DNA of 64,000 nt from JAANXG01 sp034520625 (GTDB lineage: Bacteria > Pseudomonadota > Gammaproteobacteria > Arenicellales > JAANXG01): assembly GCA_034520625.1 (NCBI GenBank), contig JAXHNI010000002.1:62001-126000 (forward strand), in the 5' to 3' direction. Positions 17,743 through 26,188 of the stretch are shown here, one piece after another. The position numbers were made by a program, and so were the translations under genes. Positions within the stretch are counted from its first letter, which is position 1, and every line of letters starts with the position of its first letter. The notes under the pieces are model-generated. The model ran no database searches and had not been told where the DNA came from. It worked only from the letters and a program-made list of their open reading frames with translations.

Positions 17743-18630
17743 GTGATACCGGGAGGCGTACTGGCGGGTCGCGTGGGGCTGATGGGCCCGGCCATCGGCA
17801 TAATCACCGTGTTCATGCTCATCCCGCTTGGACTCATGGCGTACGTGTCCATCCTGGAACGCGGCGAGTACGGCGGCGTGATATGGGATCAGCACACGAC
17901 GGAGGCCTACTTCGCCTTCCTGTTCGATCGCAACCTCGATGGTTCGGTGGCGCTCAATACCGACTACTTGAGTATCTACGCCCGCTCCTTCTGGCTGTCC
18001 GTAACCACAACGATGCTGGCACTGCTGGTGGGCTTCCCCACGGCGCTTTACATGGCGCTGCAGGGGCCCCGCATGCGGGCTTTCCTGGTGTTCCTGGTGA
18101 CCGTCCCGTTCTGGACCAATCTGCTGGTGCGAAACTACGCCTGGATACTGCTGCTTCGCAACAACGGCCTGGTGGAGGTCACGCTGCGCTGGCTCGGCAT
18201 CTCCGACGGGCCCATCGACGTGCTTTATACCCCTTTCGCGATCGGTGTCGGCCTCACCTATTCCTTTCTTCCGTTCATGGTGCTGCCGATCTATGCCAGC
18301 CTGGAAAAGCTCGATCTGCGTCTGGTGGAGGCCGCCTATGACCTGGGCGCAAACCGGCTGCAGGCCCTCAAGCGCGTGGTCATTCCACTGGCCCTGCCGG
18401 GCATCATCGCCGGATCGGTGCTGGTTTTCGTGCCCTGCCTGGGCGCCTACGTAACGCCCCAGCTCCTGGGCGGATCGAAGTCGCTGATGATCGGCAACCT
18501 GATCCAGAACCAGTTCGGCGCGGCGCGCAACTGGCCCTTCGGCTCCGCCCTGGCATTCGTTCTGCTCGCGATCGTTCTGGTGGCCATGATCGCTTACGCG
18601 CTTCGCTTCCGGCGGGCTCCCGGTACCTGA
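17743..18630 (+). CDS. potB: Polyamine ABC transporter permease 1
   Basis: A 295-residue inner-membrane permease with six hydrophobic segments, including FLVFLVTVPFWTNLLVRNYA and GVGLTYSFLPFMVLPIYASL. The cytoplasmic EAA loop that contacts PotA reads VEAAYDLGANRLQALKRVVI. No ATG suits the start; GTG 17743 (VIPGGVLAGRVGL) is in frame, lies 10 bp after potA, and gives the usual PotB length. The potC start follows 4 bp after the stop. Confidence 0.88.
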   Translation: MIPGGVLAGRVGLMGPAIGIITVFMLIPLGLMAYVSILERGEYGGVIWDQHTTEAYFAFLFDRNLDGSVALNTDYLSIYARSFWLSVTTTMLALLVGFPTALYMALQGPRMRAFLVFLVTVPFWTNLLVRNYAWILLLRNNGLVEVTLRWLGISDGPIDVLYTPFAIGVGLTYSFLPFMVLPIYASLEKLDLRLVEAAYDLGANRLQALKRVVIPLALPGIIAGSVLVFVPCLGAYVTPQLLGGSKSLMIGNLIQNQFGAARNWPFGSALAFVLLAIVLVAMIAYALRFRRAPGT

Positions 18631-18634
18631 CGGT

Positions 18635-19429
18635 ATGGCGCGGGTGAAACGCAATCCCCTGTGGACGTTCCCCGGCATCGCGCCGGCGGCATTGACTTTA
18701 TTCGCCTACATGTACGTGCCGATCATCATCCTGATCGTGTTCTCCTTCAACGAAAACCGCATCGCCACCATCTGGACCGGCTTCAGCACCCAGTGGTACG
18801 GGATCGTGCTGGGGAACGACGACATTATTCGCGCGGCACGAAATTCACTGGTGATCGCCACGTCGGCCATGCTCATCGCCACCGTGGCCGCGACCTTCGC
18901 CGCCATCGGCATGACCCGCCACCGGTTCCGGGGCCAGGACGGCATCAATGCCATGCTCGCGCTGCCCCTCGTGGTGCCGGAAATCGTCACCGCCGTGGCG
19001 ACCCTGCTGTTCTTCGTGCTCATCGGCCTCAAGCTGGGCATTCTGACCGTGATCATCGCCCACACGGTGTTTTGCATACCCTTCGCCTATCTCCCGATCC
19101 GGGCGCGCCTGGAAGGCATGGATCCCACACTGGAGCATGCCGCGGCGGACCTGTATGCCAACCCCTGGCAGGCTTTCCGCCGCGTCACCCTGCCGCTGCT
19201 CTGGCCCGGCATCCTGTCAGGCGCCGTGCTGGCATTCATCATTTCCCTGGACGATTTCGTGATCACTTATTTCGTCGCCGGAGCGGGCGCAACCACGCTG
19301 CCGGTCTACATATTCGGCATGATCCGCATCGGCGTCACTCCGGAAGTAAACGCTATTTCCGCGCTGATGCTCATAATTTCCATAGCTTTCGTCACGCTTT
19401 CGTTTCTAATCGGTCGCATCAAGCGTTGA
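18635..19429 (+). CDS. potC: Polyamine ABC transporter permease 2
   Basis: A 264-residue permease with six membrane segments and the EAA loop EHAAADLYANPWQAFRRVTL. The N terminus FAYMYVPIIILIVFSFNENR and the motif ISLDDFVITYFVAGAGATTL are characteristic of PotC/PotI. It pairs with PotB to form the membrane channel. Starts 4 bp after potB. Confidence 0.91.
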   Translation: MARVKRNPLWTFPGIAPAALTLFAYMYVPIIILIVFSFNENRIATIWTGFSTQWYGIVLGNDDIIRAARNSLVIATSAMLIATVAATFAAIGMTRHRFRGQDGINAMLALPLVVPEIVTAVATLLFFVLIGLKLGILTVIIAHTVFCIPFAYLPIRARLEGMDPTLEHAAADLYANPWQAFRRVTLPLLWPGILSGAVLAFIISLDDFVITYFVAGAGATTLPVYIFGMIRIGVTPEVNAISALMLIISIAFVTLSFLIGRIKR

Positions 19430-19452
19430 AAAATGTTGTAGTATGGACGAAG

Positions 19453-19472
19453 CGTGCCCGATGCCGGGCACG
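19453..19472 (+). promoter_or_regulatory. Intra-operon hairpin between potC and potD
   Basis: cgtgcccg - atgc - cgggcacg forms a perfect 8-bp GC stem with a tetraloop, in the 80-bp gap before potD and with no T run. In other ABC transporter operons such stems adjust the relative amount of binding protein and permease mRNA; that role is inferred here. Confidence 0.5.
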
Positions 19473-19509
19473 GCAATAACATCTGATGATTACCCAGGAG
19501 GAAACCTGT

Positions 19510-20547
19510 ATGACAGGCTTTAAGAAAATCGCGTTAGCCGCCGTCGCGGCGGTCGGCCTAGGCAGCACGACTGCGAATGCCGACGAACTGTTCCTGTACA
19601 ACTGGTCCAACTACATCCCGCCCGATCTGCTCGAACGGTTCGAGGAGGAGACCGGCATCGACGTCACGCTCGACGTCTATGACTCCAACGAATCGATGCT
19701 GGCGAAGCTGCAGGCGGGCGCCACGGGCTACGATATCGTTGTTCCGTCCGGCTACATGGTCCGCACCATGATCGCCCAGGGCATTGCCCAGGAAATCAAT
19801 GCCTCGGAGCTGGAAAACTTCAGCAACGTCGCCTCGCCCCACGACAGCCCGCCCTTTGATCCCGAGCGCAAGTATTCCGCGCCCTATATGTGGGGCACGA
19901 CCGGCCTGGCGTACGACTCCGAGCGGGCGCCGGAGCTGGAGGAAAGCTGGAAGGAATTCTTCGAGCCCCGTGACGAGCTCAAGGGCCAAATCGTCGCCCT
20001 GAATGATCCGGTGGAAGCATGGAACGCCGCGGCGCATTATGTCGGCGTGAGCAAATGCACGGAAAGCAGCGAGGATGCCGAGAAAATTCTGGAAGTGCTG
20101 GAGAATCAGAAGCCCCATCTGGCGATGTACTCCTCATCGGGCACCATCGACCGCATGGTCGCCGGCGAGGTCATCATGCATCACATGTGGAACGGCGCGG
20201 CGCACCGGGCGAAAGCCAAGCGCGAGTCGATCACCTACGTCTACCCGAAGGAAGGACTGGACGTGTGGGGCGATCATTTCGTGGTCCCGCAGGGCGCACC
20301 CAACGTTGAGAACGCCAAGACCTTCATCAACTGGATGCTGGATCCGAAGAACGCGGCGGAAGCCTCCAACTACACCGGCTACATGAACGCCATCGCCGGA
20401 TCGGGCGAGTATCTGGACGACAGCCTGAAGGCCGATCCCGCGGTAAACATGCCGGAAGAGTACGCGGACCGGCTGCGCCCGCTCCTGGACTGCTCGACCA
20501 CCGCACGGGAGCTGCGCGACAAGGTGTGGACCCAGCTCAAGAAGTGA
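19510..20547 (+). CDS. potD: Periplasmic polyamine-binding protein
   Basis: A 345-residue type II substrate-binding protein. The signal peptide FKKIALAAVAAVGLGSTTAN is cut near NADELFLYNW. The mature N terminus LFLYNWSNYIPPDLLERFEE, the DVYDSNESMLAKLQAG segment and YDIVVPSGYMV are typical of PotD/PotF; MYSSSGTIDRMVAGE and SWKEFFEP supply other ligand-pocket regions. ATG 19510 is fixed by an excellent ribosome-binding site, caggaggaaacctgt. Last gene of the transporter and separated from potC by a hairpin, consistent with higher expression. Confidence 0.92.
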   Translation: MTGFKKIALAAVAAVGLGSTTANADELFLYNWSNYIPPDLLERFEEETGIDVTLDVYDSNESMLAKLQAGATGYDIVVPSGYMVRTMIAQGIAQEINASELENFSNVASPHDSPPFDPERKYSAPYMWGTTGLAYDSERAPELEESWKEFFEPRDELKGQIVALNDPVEAWNAAAHYVGVSKCTESSEDAEKILEVLENQKPHLAMYSSSGTIDRMVAGEVIMHHMWNGAAHRAKAKRESITYVYPKEGLDVWGDHFVVPQGAPNVENAKTFINWMLDPKNAAEASNYTGYMNAIAGSGEYLDDSLKADPAVNMPEEYADRLRPLLDCSTTARELRDKVWTQLKK

Positions 20548-20563
20548 GGACCGAAGGCGCTTC

Positions 20564-21475
20564 GTGACCCCTGCCCCGGAGACAATCCGAGCAGCCCTGT
20601 GGTGCATGCGCCTGGGGCACGTCGCGCCGGACCTGGCAAGCTGGGCGGCGGCCGTCGAGGCCCGTACGGCCGAGGCCGCCGCCCGGGGCGCCGAAGTCCT
20701 GGTAATGCCGGAATGGATCGCCAAGCAGTGGCTGGCGTTCGCGCCCGCGAACCTGACCGGCCCGGAGGAAGTCGCTTGGCTCGCGGAGCGGACCCCTGAA
20801 GCGCTGGCGCTCATCAGACCGCTGGCCGCCCGCCACGGCATCGCGCTGCTGCCCGGCAGCATGCCGGTTCATTCCCCCGACCGGTCGCCGCCCTGGCTGA
20901 ATCGCGCCCATATTTTCCTGCCCGACGGCACCGAGTTCCATCACGACAAGCTATGCCTCACGCCCTCCGAACGGGATCCCGACGACTGGAACCTGTCCAC
21001 CGGTTCGGTAGTGCGCACCTTCGATCTGAACGGCGCCCGCGCGGCAATCCTGATCTGCCTGGATATCGAGCTGCCGGCGTTGTCAGCGCGCCTGGCCGCC
21101 GCCGGCATCGATATCTTGCTGGTGCCGTCCTATACCTCACGCCTGTCGGGCTACAGCCGCGTTTTCTCCTGCGCCCGGGCCCGAGCGGTGGAACTGCTCT
21201 GCACAGTATGCGTGGTGGGCTGCTTCGGCGAATTTCGGACCGCCAACGGAACGGCGTTCCAGAGCACCGCCGGGGCGTCGGTTTACGTGCCCTGCGAGCC
21301 GGAGCTGGGCATGACGGGGGTACTCGAGGAGCTCCCCCCGCGGGAGACCGGTGAGGACGCCGGCCCGCTGCTGGTGGCGGACATTCCCGTGGGTCGGATC
21401 CGGCGCCTGCGCAACGAATCCACGGGCGAGGTCTGGCCCGGCGCCTGGGACGCGTCGGGAATTACCGTGTCGTGA
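20564..21475 (+). CDS. Nitrilase-superfamily carbon-nitrogen hydrolase
   Basis: A 303-residue hydrolase with a complete triad: Glu50 in VLVMPEW, Lys129 in EFHHDKLCLTP and Cys165 in ILICLDIELP. It starts at GTG 20564, 16 bp after potD, and ends 6 bp before the oxygenase gene, so it is very likely part of the polyamine operon. Known polyamine-linked members of this superfamily include N-carbamoylputrescine amidase, but the residues around the triad differ from that enzyme (an LDIELP rather than WDQWFP pattern), so I leave the substrate open. Confidence 0.82.
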   Translation: MTPAPETIRAALWCMRLGHVAPDLASWAAAVEARTAEAAARGAEVLVMPEWIAKQWLAFAPANLTGPEEVAWLAERTPEALALIRPLAARHGIALLPGSMPVHSPDRSPPWLNRAHIFLPDGTEFHHDKLCLTPSERDPDDWNLSTGSVVRTFDLNGARAAILICLDIELPALSARLAAAGIDILLVPSYTSRLSGYSRVFSCARARAVELLCTVCVVGCFGEFRTANGTAFQSTAGASVYVPCEPELGMTGVLEELPPRETGEDAGPLLVADIPVGRIRRLRNESTGEVWPGAWDASGITVS

Positions 21476-21481
21476 TTCGAG

Positions 21482-22126
21482 ATGAACCCCAGCACGCCGG
21501 ATGACAACGGCTTCCGCCTGCTTTGGCCGCTGCTGTTCCTGGAGCGGACGATTCCCGGGCACGAGTACGCCAATACCGAGCTGGAACGCGTCGTCCTGGA
21601 CCTGGAAGCCGGGAACGACCAGCTCACCACCGATTACCGCGCCGCCAATTTGCTGAAACTGGAAAACCCCGCCGTTGAGTGGCTGACCAAGTGCATCGAC
21701 AAGACCGCGCGCGACTATTGCCGGCGCGCCGGCATGGACTACGATATCAAGTGGTCGCTCCAGGGCTGGGCCAACGTCAACCGGCTGGGGGACTACCACG
21801 ACCCCCACAACCACCCCTACGCCTACCTGAGCGGCACCTACTACGCGCGGGTGCCCGAATCCCGGGCGCCGCTTCGCAACCGCGCCGACGTGCGGCCCGG
21901 CTGCATCACCTTCTACGATCCCCGGGGCGCCGTCAATATGACCGCCATCAAGAACGATCCCCAGATCGACCCCGAATTCACCGTCACCCCCAGGCCCGGA
22001 ACCATCCTGATGTGGCCGGCATTCCTGATGCACTTCGTACACCCGAACCTGTCCGAGGAACCGCGCATCAGCATCAGCTTCAACGTGGTGGTCCGAAACC
22101 CGGCGGAGCACCTCCCGCGGCAGTAG
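21482..22126 (+). CDS. 2-oxoglutarate/Fe(II)-dependent oxygenase-like protein
   Basis: A 214-residue protein of the putative 2OG-Fe(II) oxygenase family (TIGR02466 type). The jelly-roll core shows the iron ligands as HDPHNHPYAYLSGTYYARVP (H-x-D/H part) and, near residue 185, LMWPAFLMHFVHPN, followed by PRISISFNVVV where the 2OG-binding Arg is expected. Such enzymes hydroxylate or desaturate small molecules or proteins. It starts 6 bp after the nitrilase-type gene, as the last full gene of the polyamine-transport unit. Substrate unknown. Confidence 0.8.
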   Translation: MNPSTPDDNGFRLLWPLLFLERTIPGHEYANTELERVVLDLEAGNDQLTTDYRAANLLKLENPAVEWLTKCIDKTARDYCRRAGMDYDIKWSLQGWANVNRLGDYHDPHNHPYAYLSGTYYARVPESRAPLRNRADVRPGCITFYDPRGAVNMTAIKNDPQIDPEFTVTPRPGTILMWPAFLMHFVHPNLSEEPRISISFNVVVRNPAEHLPRQ

Positions 22127-22127
22127 C

Positions 22128-22259
22128 TTGTATCTTTCGCTGCGACTGCCCGAAGCTCTGCTGGAGCGCATCAAGATGGAGGCCAACAAGCGGGACGTGC
22201 CCTATCAGTCGCTTATAAAGGCCTGGCTGTCGGAAGACGTGGAGCGACATCGGTCCTAG
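22128..22259 (+). pseudogene. CopG/BrnA-type antitoxin, N-terminally truncated remnant
   Basis: Directly after the oxygenase stop, a 43-residue frame starting at TTG 22128 reads LYLSLRLPEALLERIKMEAN then KRDVPYQSLIKAWLSEDVER. The RLPEALLERIK...A...RDVPYQSLIKAWL pattern is that of CopG/BrnA-like antitoxin ribbon-helix-helix proteins, which normally have 30-40 more residues in front. No ATG and no toxin gene is present on either side. I read it as a remnant, though a short expressed protein from TTG cannot be excluded. Confidence 0.6.
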
Positions 22260-22328
22260 TCCACTGCTGTCTCGTAGACGCTGCCTTCGATACGCAATAT
22301 CCGGTTGTACCTTGACTGTATTTCGAAT

Positions 22329-22384
22329 GTAGGTCGGGCGCGAGCCCGACTGGAAATAAATGTCGGGCTGGCGCCCGACCTACA
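22329..22384. repeat. REP pair, one unit supplying a stop codon
   Basis: Two palindromes, gtaggtcgggcgcgagcccg (22329-22350 in full) and the inverted gtcgggctggcgcccgacct (22362-22384 in full), face each other. The terminal tac/gta of the right unit supplies the TAG stop codon of the membrane protein gene that ends at 22380. Confidence 0.75.
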
Positions 22385-23621
22385 CGCCCCTCGACCCGCT
22401 GCAGCAACCGCGTGTCCTTTCCAGGATGTCGTAGAACCCGCATCCAACGAGCACCCAGAGCGGCACCATGGCCGGCACCTGGTACCGCCAGTCGAAGGCC
22501 ACGAGAGTGACGGCATGCTGCAGAGCGTAGCCGTAGGAGACCATGACCAGGAACAGCAGGACCGCCCTGTGCGCAGCAGCCCCCTCGATCAGGCACTTGA
22601 TTCCACGGCACAGCAGGGGCAAAGCGACAATCATGTAAACAACATTCACGATGTTGTGAATCGCGCTGTAGGCACTTCCGCCCAATCGCACCGGCACCCA
22701 GTAATAAATCAGCCGGTAGACGATCGCCTTCAGTATATCCAGATAGGACAACGCCCCCGCCATGTCCAGCTCAACACGGTGCGCCACGATCACACCGTGC
22801 TTGAAGAAATACACCGACTGCAGGAATGGACCCATGAGAAAGCCCGGAACATATCGGCGCGCATCGGTCTCCGGGTTTACCTCCATGAGGACAAGCCACG
22901 GAACCACCGCGAACACGATGAATGCCGGTATAACCAGACTCAACACCGCTGCGGTGCCGGGGTAACGCCGGATGGCGGGAACGATATGGATTACCAGCGC
23001 GACCAGGAACAGCACCGGAACAATCAACCCGGTGGGGCGCACAAAGGGCGCGGTCACGGCAAACAGGAACGCCGCCAGCCACATGACCCCACGCCCCTCG
23101 AAGAGCGCCATTGTCGTGAAGTACACGAACGCCCCGACCCAGAACAGAAACAGCATGTCCGTCAGAACGCCGTAGCTCCACAGGAAACCATCCGGCAGGC
23201 CGAATATTACGTACAATCCCCCGGCCAACCCGGCACATAACGCACCGCTGGTCCAAGCGATACTCCTCAGTCCGCATATCGAGAACCACAACGTGAACAG
23301 CATGGATACCAACAGGGCGAAGAGCACGGAATTGACGACCACGACCCCCCATTCCCCCATCCCCAGAAGATCGTGAATTCCATAGAGATAGAACGTGGCG
23401 ATCAGGTAATGAGGAACTACGAAAAGTTCGTTGATCTTCTCGAGTGATGGCGATCCCGACGTCAACCAGCCGAGGATCTTGTCGCCCGCAATCAAATAAC
23501 CATCGGTATCCTGTCCGACGAAAGGCCCCCTTACGACGGCGCCGGCCAGCAGCAGCGCCAGGCTGATGAGGAACACTGCCAAAGGCATCCGGCGTTCCAG
23601 GGATACCGGCATCAAGGGCAA
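22380..23621 (-). CDS. Polytopic membrane protein of unknown function
   Basis: A 413-residue protein with about ten hydrophobic segments and short polar loops. An early periplasmic loop reads RGPFVGQDTDGYLIAGDKIL; in GT-C glycosyltransferases a D-x-D in this first loop is catalytic, so a membrane mannosyl- or arabinosyl-type transferase is possible, but no other family motif is clear. VKPTG-like FVRPTGLIVPVLFLVAL and FDWRYQVPAMVPLWVLVG also resemble GT39-type membrane transferases. It lies near DUF2304 and two glycosyltransferase genes on the same strand, consistent with a glycan role. Its C terminus is set by an inserted REP unit. Confidence 0.7.
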   Translation of the reverse strand: MPLMPVSLERRMPLAVFLISLALLLAGAVVRGPFVGQDTDGYLIAGDKILGWLTSGSPSLEKINELFVVPHYLIATFYLYGIHDLLGMGEWGVVVVNSVLFALLVSMLFTLWFSICGLRSIAWTSGALCAGLAGGLYVIFGLPDGFLWSYGVLTDMLFLFWVGAFVYFTTMALFEGRGVMWLAAFLFAVTAPFVRPTGLIVPVLFLVALVIHIVPAIRRYPGTAAVLSLVIPAFIVFAVVPWLVLMEVNPETDARRYVPGFLMGPFLQSVYFFKHGVIVAHRVELDMAGALSYLDILKAIVYRLIYYWVPVRLGGSAYSAIHNIVNVVYMIVALPLLCRGIKCLIEGAAAHRAVLLFLVMVSYGYALQHAVTLVAFDWRYQVPAMVPLWVLVGCGFYDILERTRGCCSGSRGV

Positions 23622-23666
23622 AAGCGATGTACTGCGGAGACTGACTGGAAACCCACCGACATTTCC

Positions 23667-24047
23667 CTAGTTGGCACGGTCGCGGGTAACGGACTCGGGC
23701 TCGCTACTCGATCCCCGCTCCAACTGCGCCTCCAGTACAGCAACTTTCTGAGCCAGGATGCGAATCTGTTGCTGATCCCGCGTGCGCTCAATATCGGTCT
23801 TCAGCATCTTCAGCAGAATAACCGCCAACCCGAGAATCACGGCCAACACAGGCGGGTAATCCACACCAAGCCTTACAGCGATCCAATCCACCGTCAGCGG
23901 GAACATGCCGATGAAAGCGATAACGACGGCCAACGATATCCACCAGGCCGCATTGCGGGGATGCAGGTGGTTGCGGCGGACCAGCCATATGATGGTTGCA
24001 GCGATCGCGACCGCGATAACCGCTGACGTCCAGTGGCTGGAGATCAT
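23667..24047 (-). CDS. DUF2304 small membrane protein
   Basis: A 126-residue protein with three hydrophobic segments (WTSAVIAVAIAATIIWLVRR; AAWWISLAVVIAFIGMFPL; PPVLAVILGLAVILLKML) followed by a basic and coiled-coil tail (DIERTRDQQQIRILAQKVAV). The DUF2304 family is nearly always found beside a dolichyl-phosphate-mannose-synthase-like GT2, as here: its start overlaps the stop of the next gene upstream (24044) by 4 bp (ATGA). It probably anchors or assists that transferase. Confidence 0.87.
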   Translation of the reverse strand: MISSHWTSAVIAVAIAATIIWLVRRNHLHPRNAAWWISLAVVIAFIGMFPLTVDWIAVRLGVDYPPVLAVILGLAVILLKMLKTDIERTRDQQQIRILAQKVAVLEAQLERGSSSEPESVTRDRAN

Positions 24048-24820
24048 CGATTGCCACCACTGCCATTGGACGTCACGAACAGGTCGTCGTTATGCCAGGA
24101 CGGCCGCCATTTCCCGGCGGACAACACAAACGTCTCCGTCAAGTACCGGGCGACGGTCCACCAGGAATCATAAACCCTCGAATGTCCGTTCAGCCGGTCC
24201 TGCATTTCTATCCGCACTTCTGTCGCCTGCAGACCGGCCTCACGCAGCATCAGCAAGACGCCGACATCCTGGTAGCTCAACATCGCCGCCTCCCTGGAAG
24301 TCAGCACCCGCATTGCCCGCTCGTTGTAGGCCCTCATGCCGGATGTAACATCCTGGATGTTGAGCCCGGTCATACTTCTGAATACGCTCCACGCGACATG
24401 CCGAGCGCGGCTCGCACGCTCTGGGCAAACACCGATCGCCAGGTCCGTTTCACCACTCACCACCGGCGCGCTGACCGCTTTCACCGCCGAAGCGGGATGC
24501 TGACCATCGGCATCCATAGTCAAAGCGACCTGACATCCAGCCGCCAGCGCATAGGCCATTCCGGCTTGCACCGCACCCCAGGCCCCGACCCGGAAGGGCA
24601 TCCGCAGCACTTTAGCGCCCGCGGCCTGCGCCCGGGATCCCGTGTCATCGACACTCGCATCGTCGACAACGACCACTTCACAGTCCACGCGATCCCTGAC
24701 ATCCCGAACCACGTCGCCAACCGATGCGCTCTCATCCTTCGCCGGTATTATTACCATGCCCGGCACCCCAAGCCTTGTTCGTGGGAGCTCAGCGATCATT
24801 ACTCGCCGTTTTGTTTGCAA
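24044..24820 (-). CDS. Polyprenyl-phosphate-type GT2 glycosyltransferase
   Basis: A 258-residue GT-A enzyme of the dolichyl-phosphate mannose synthase kind. Motifs: VIIPAKDESASVGDVVRDVR, VVVVDDASVDDT, the metal site LTMDADGQHPASAV (DAD), and DVTSGMRAYNERAMRVL, the conserved end of the catalytic domain. It lacks membrane helices of its own; the DUF2304 protein encoded with a 4-bp overlap is the likely membrane partner. Its start overlaps the upstream GT4 gene by 32 bp, so the three genes form a translational unit. Confidence 0.88.
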   Translation of the reverse strand: MQTKRRVMIAELPRTRLGVPGMVIIPAKDESASVGDVVRDVRDRVDCEVVVVDDASVDDTGSRAQAAGAKVLRMPFRVGAWGAVQAGMAYALAAGCQVALTMDADGQHPASAVKAVSAPVVSGETDLAIGVCPERASRARHVAWSVFRSMTGLNIQDVTSGMRAYNERAMRVLTSREAAMLSYQDVGVLLMLREAGLQATEVRIEMQDRLNGHSRVYDSWWTVARYLTETFVLSAGKWRPSWHNDDLFVTSNGSGGNR

Positions 24821-26057
24821 TGCTACGGTACAATTCTAGAACCTCGCCGCTAATCCGATCAATGTGAAACATCTTCTGGTACCGTTGCCATCCCTGAAGC
24901 CCCATGCGGGACAACGATTCCCGATCAGCCGCCAGCGCGCGGAACGCCTCCGCCAGCGCTGCCGGATCGGCCGGCGGCACCACTATGCCGGTCTCACCGT
25001 CGCGCACCACCCAGCTCACGCCGGAACCGTATATATCACAAACCACGGCCGGCTTTCTGTGCGCCATCGCCTCAAGCAGGACCATTCCGAACGCTTCGGT
25101 ACGTTCTATGGAGGGTAAACACACACAATGACAGGTTTGCATTAAGGCATGCAAGCTCTCGGGGGGTTGATGGCCGGCTAGAACGACCCGCTTGTTCAAT
25201 CTCGACTCTGAAATCGCCTTCTCCACCACACTACGATGCTCGCCTTCACCAACAATCAGTGCACGAAAAGCGGCCAGGTCCTCCATGGCTTTAACCAGGT
25301 ACTCGAAGCCCTTGTAGTACGTTAGCCTGCCCACTGACAGAATACGAAAACTGGCATCGCCCCAGCTCTTTTCCGCCTCGCGCAGAGCGTCGTCCGACAC
25401 TTCCGGTATACGCGCGGGGTCAAGACCAAGCGGCGTCACCCGGCACTTATGGCGCCACACCGCCAAAGCCTTGCTCGTTTCAAGGTATGGCTGCGAACTG
25501 ACGACGACGGCAGTCGCCCTGTCAAGCAATCGTTGCTCCAACTGTCTATATACCGGGTAGACCAGTTTCATTCGCCTGTCTACCTCCGACGGTACGACGT
25601 CGGAATGCCAGTGGACTATCCACGGAATCCTTCGCGCCGCGGGAAGCGCCATGGCCCAGAACACCGACGGATTAGGAAGGTGAAAATGGAGAATTCTTGG
25701 TCGCTCCGCCCTGATCACCTGATTCAGACAGAAGGGAAACTGCGGGCTGACGGGAGTGTACAACACCCGACCAAATGACGAAGCACGGTAGACACGGATT
25801 GTATCGGGCTGACTATCCTGGAAACCCTTAGGTTCCATCCCATTAATTGACTCCCTGGTCGCCCCGGCGCGGAGTCTGGGCCGATGATCGTGAACTAGTG
25901 CTTGGGCGTTGATGCCTTCGCGTACAAGTGCCCGCAGTAGATCGGCAAGGAAGTTTTCCATGCCTCCTGAGAACGGTGGGAAGTACTTCCCTACATGCAG
26001 GACCGGGGTCCGTCGGTCTGTCAAATCGGATCGCGACTGGCGTCGTTCCGTATTCAT
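24789..26057 (-). CDS. GT4 glycosyltransferase
   Basis: A 422-residue GT-B enzyme. N-terminal acceptor domain: VLHVGKYFPPFSGGMENFLA; middle: FHLPNPSVFWAMALPA; C-terminal donor domain: ILSVGRLTYYKGFEYLVKAM with the phosphate-binding R/K, then SIERTEAFGMVLLEAMAHRK, the E-x7-E motif. ATG 26057 is preferred to the TTG at 26069. This is the last intact gene before the broken island that begins at 26.2 kb, and it is co-oriented with it. Confidence 0.9.
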   Translation of the reverse strand: MNTERRQSRSDLTDRRTPVLHVGKYFPPFSGGMENFLADLLRALVREGINAQALVHDHRPRLRAGATRESINGMEPKGFQDSQPDTIRVYRASSFGRVLYTPVSPQFPFCLNQVIRAERPRILHFHLPNPSVFWAMALPAARRIPWIVHWHSDVVPSEVDRRMKLVYPVYRQLEQRLLDRATAVVVSSQPYLETSKALAVWRHKCRVTPLGLDPARIPEVSDDALREAEKSWGDASFRILSVGRLTYYKGFEYLVKAMEDLAAFRALIVGEGEHRSVVEKAISESRLNKRVVLAGHQPPESLHALMQTCHCVCLPSIERTEAFGMVLLEAMAHRKPAVVCDIYGSGVSWVVRDGETGIVVPPADPAALAEAFRALAADRESLSRMGLQGWQRYQKMFHIDRISGEVLELYRSIANKTASNDR

Positions 26058-26188
26058 TGTACTGAGCAAGTATAGACTGCCATGCTCTCATGAGATATGC
26101 GGTTCCGCGGCACCCTATCCCACTTGTCTGGTAAGTACGTCATTTCGTCCGACGAGTATGATAAAGGCGCAATTGCCGATGCGCCACG

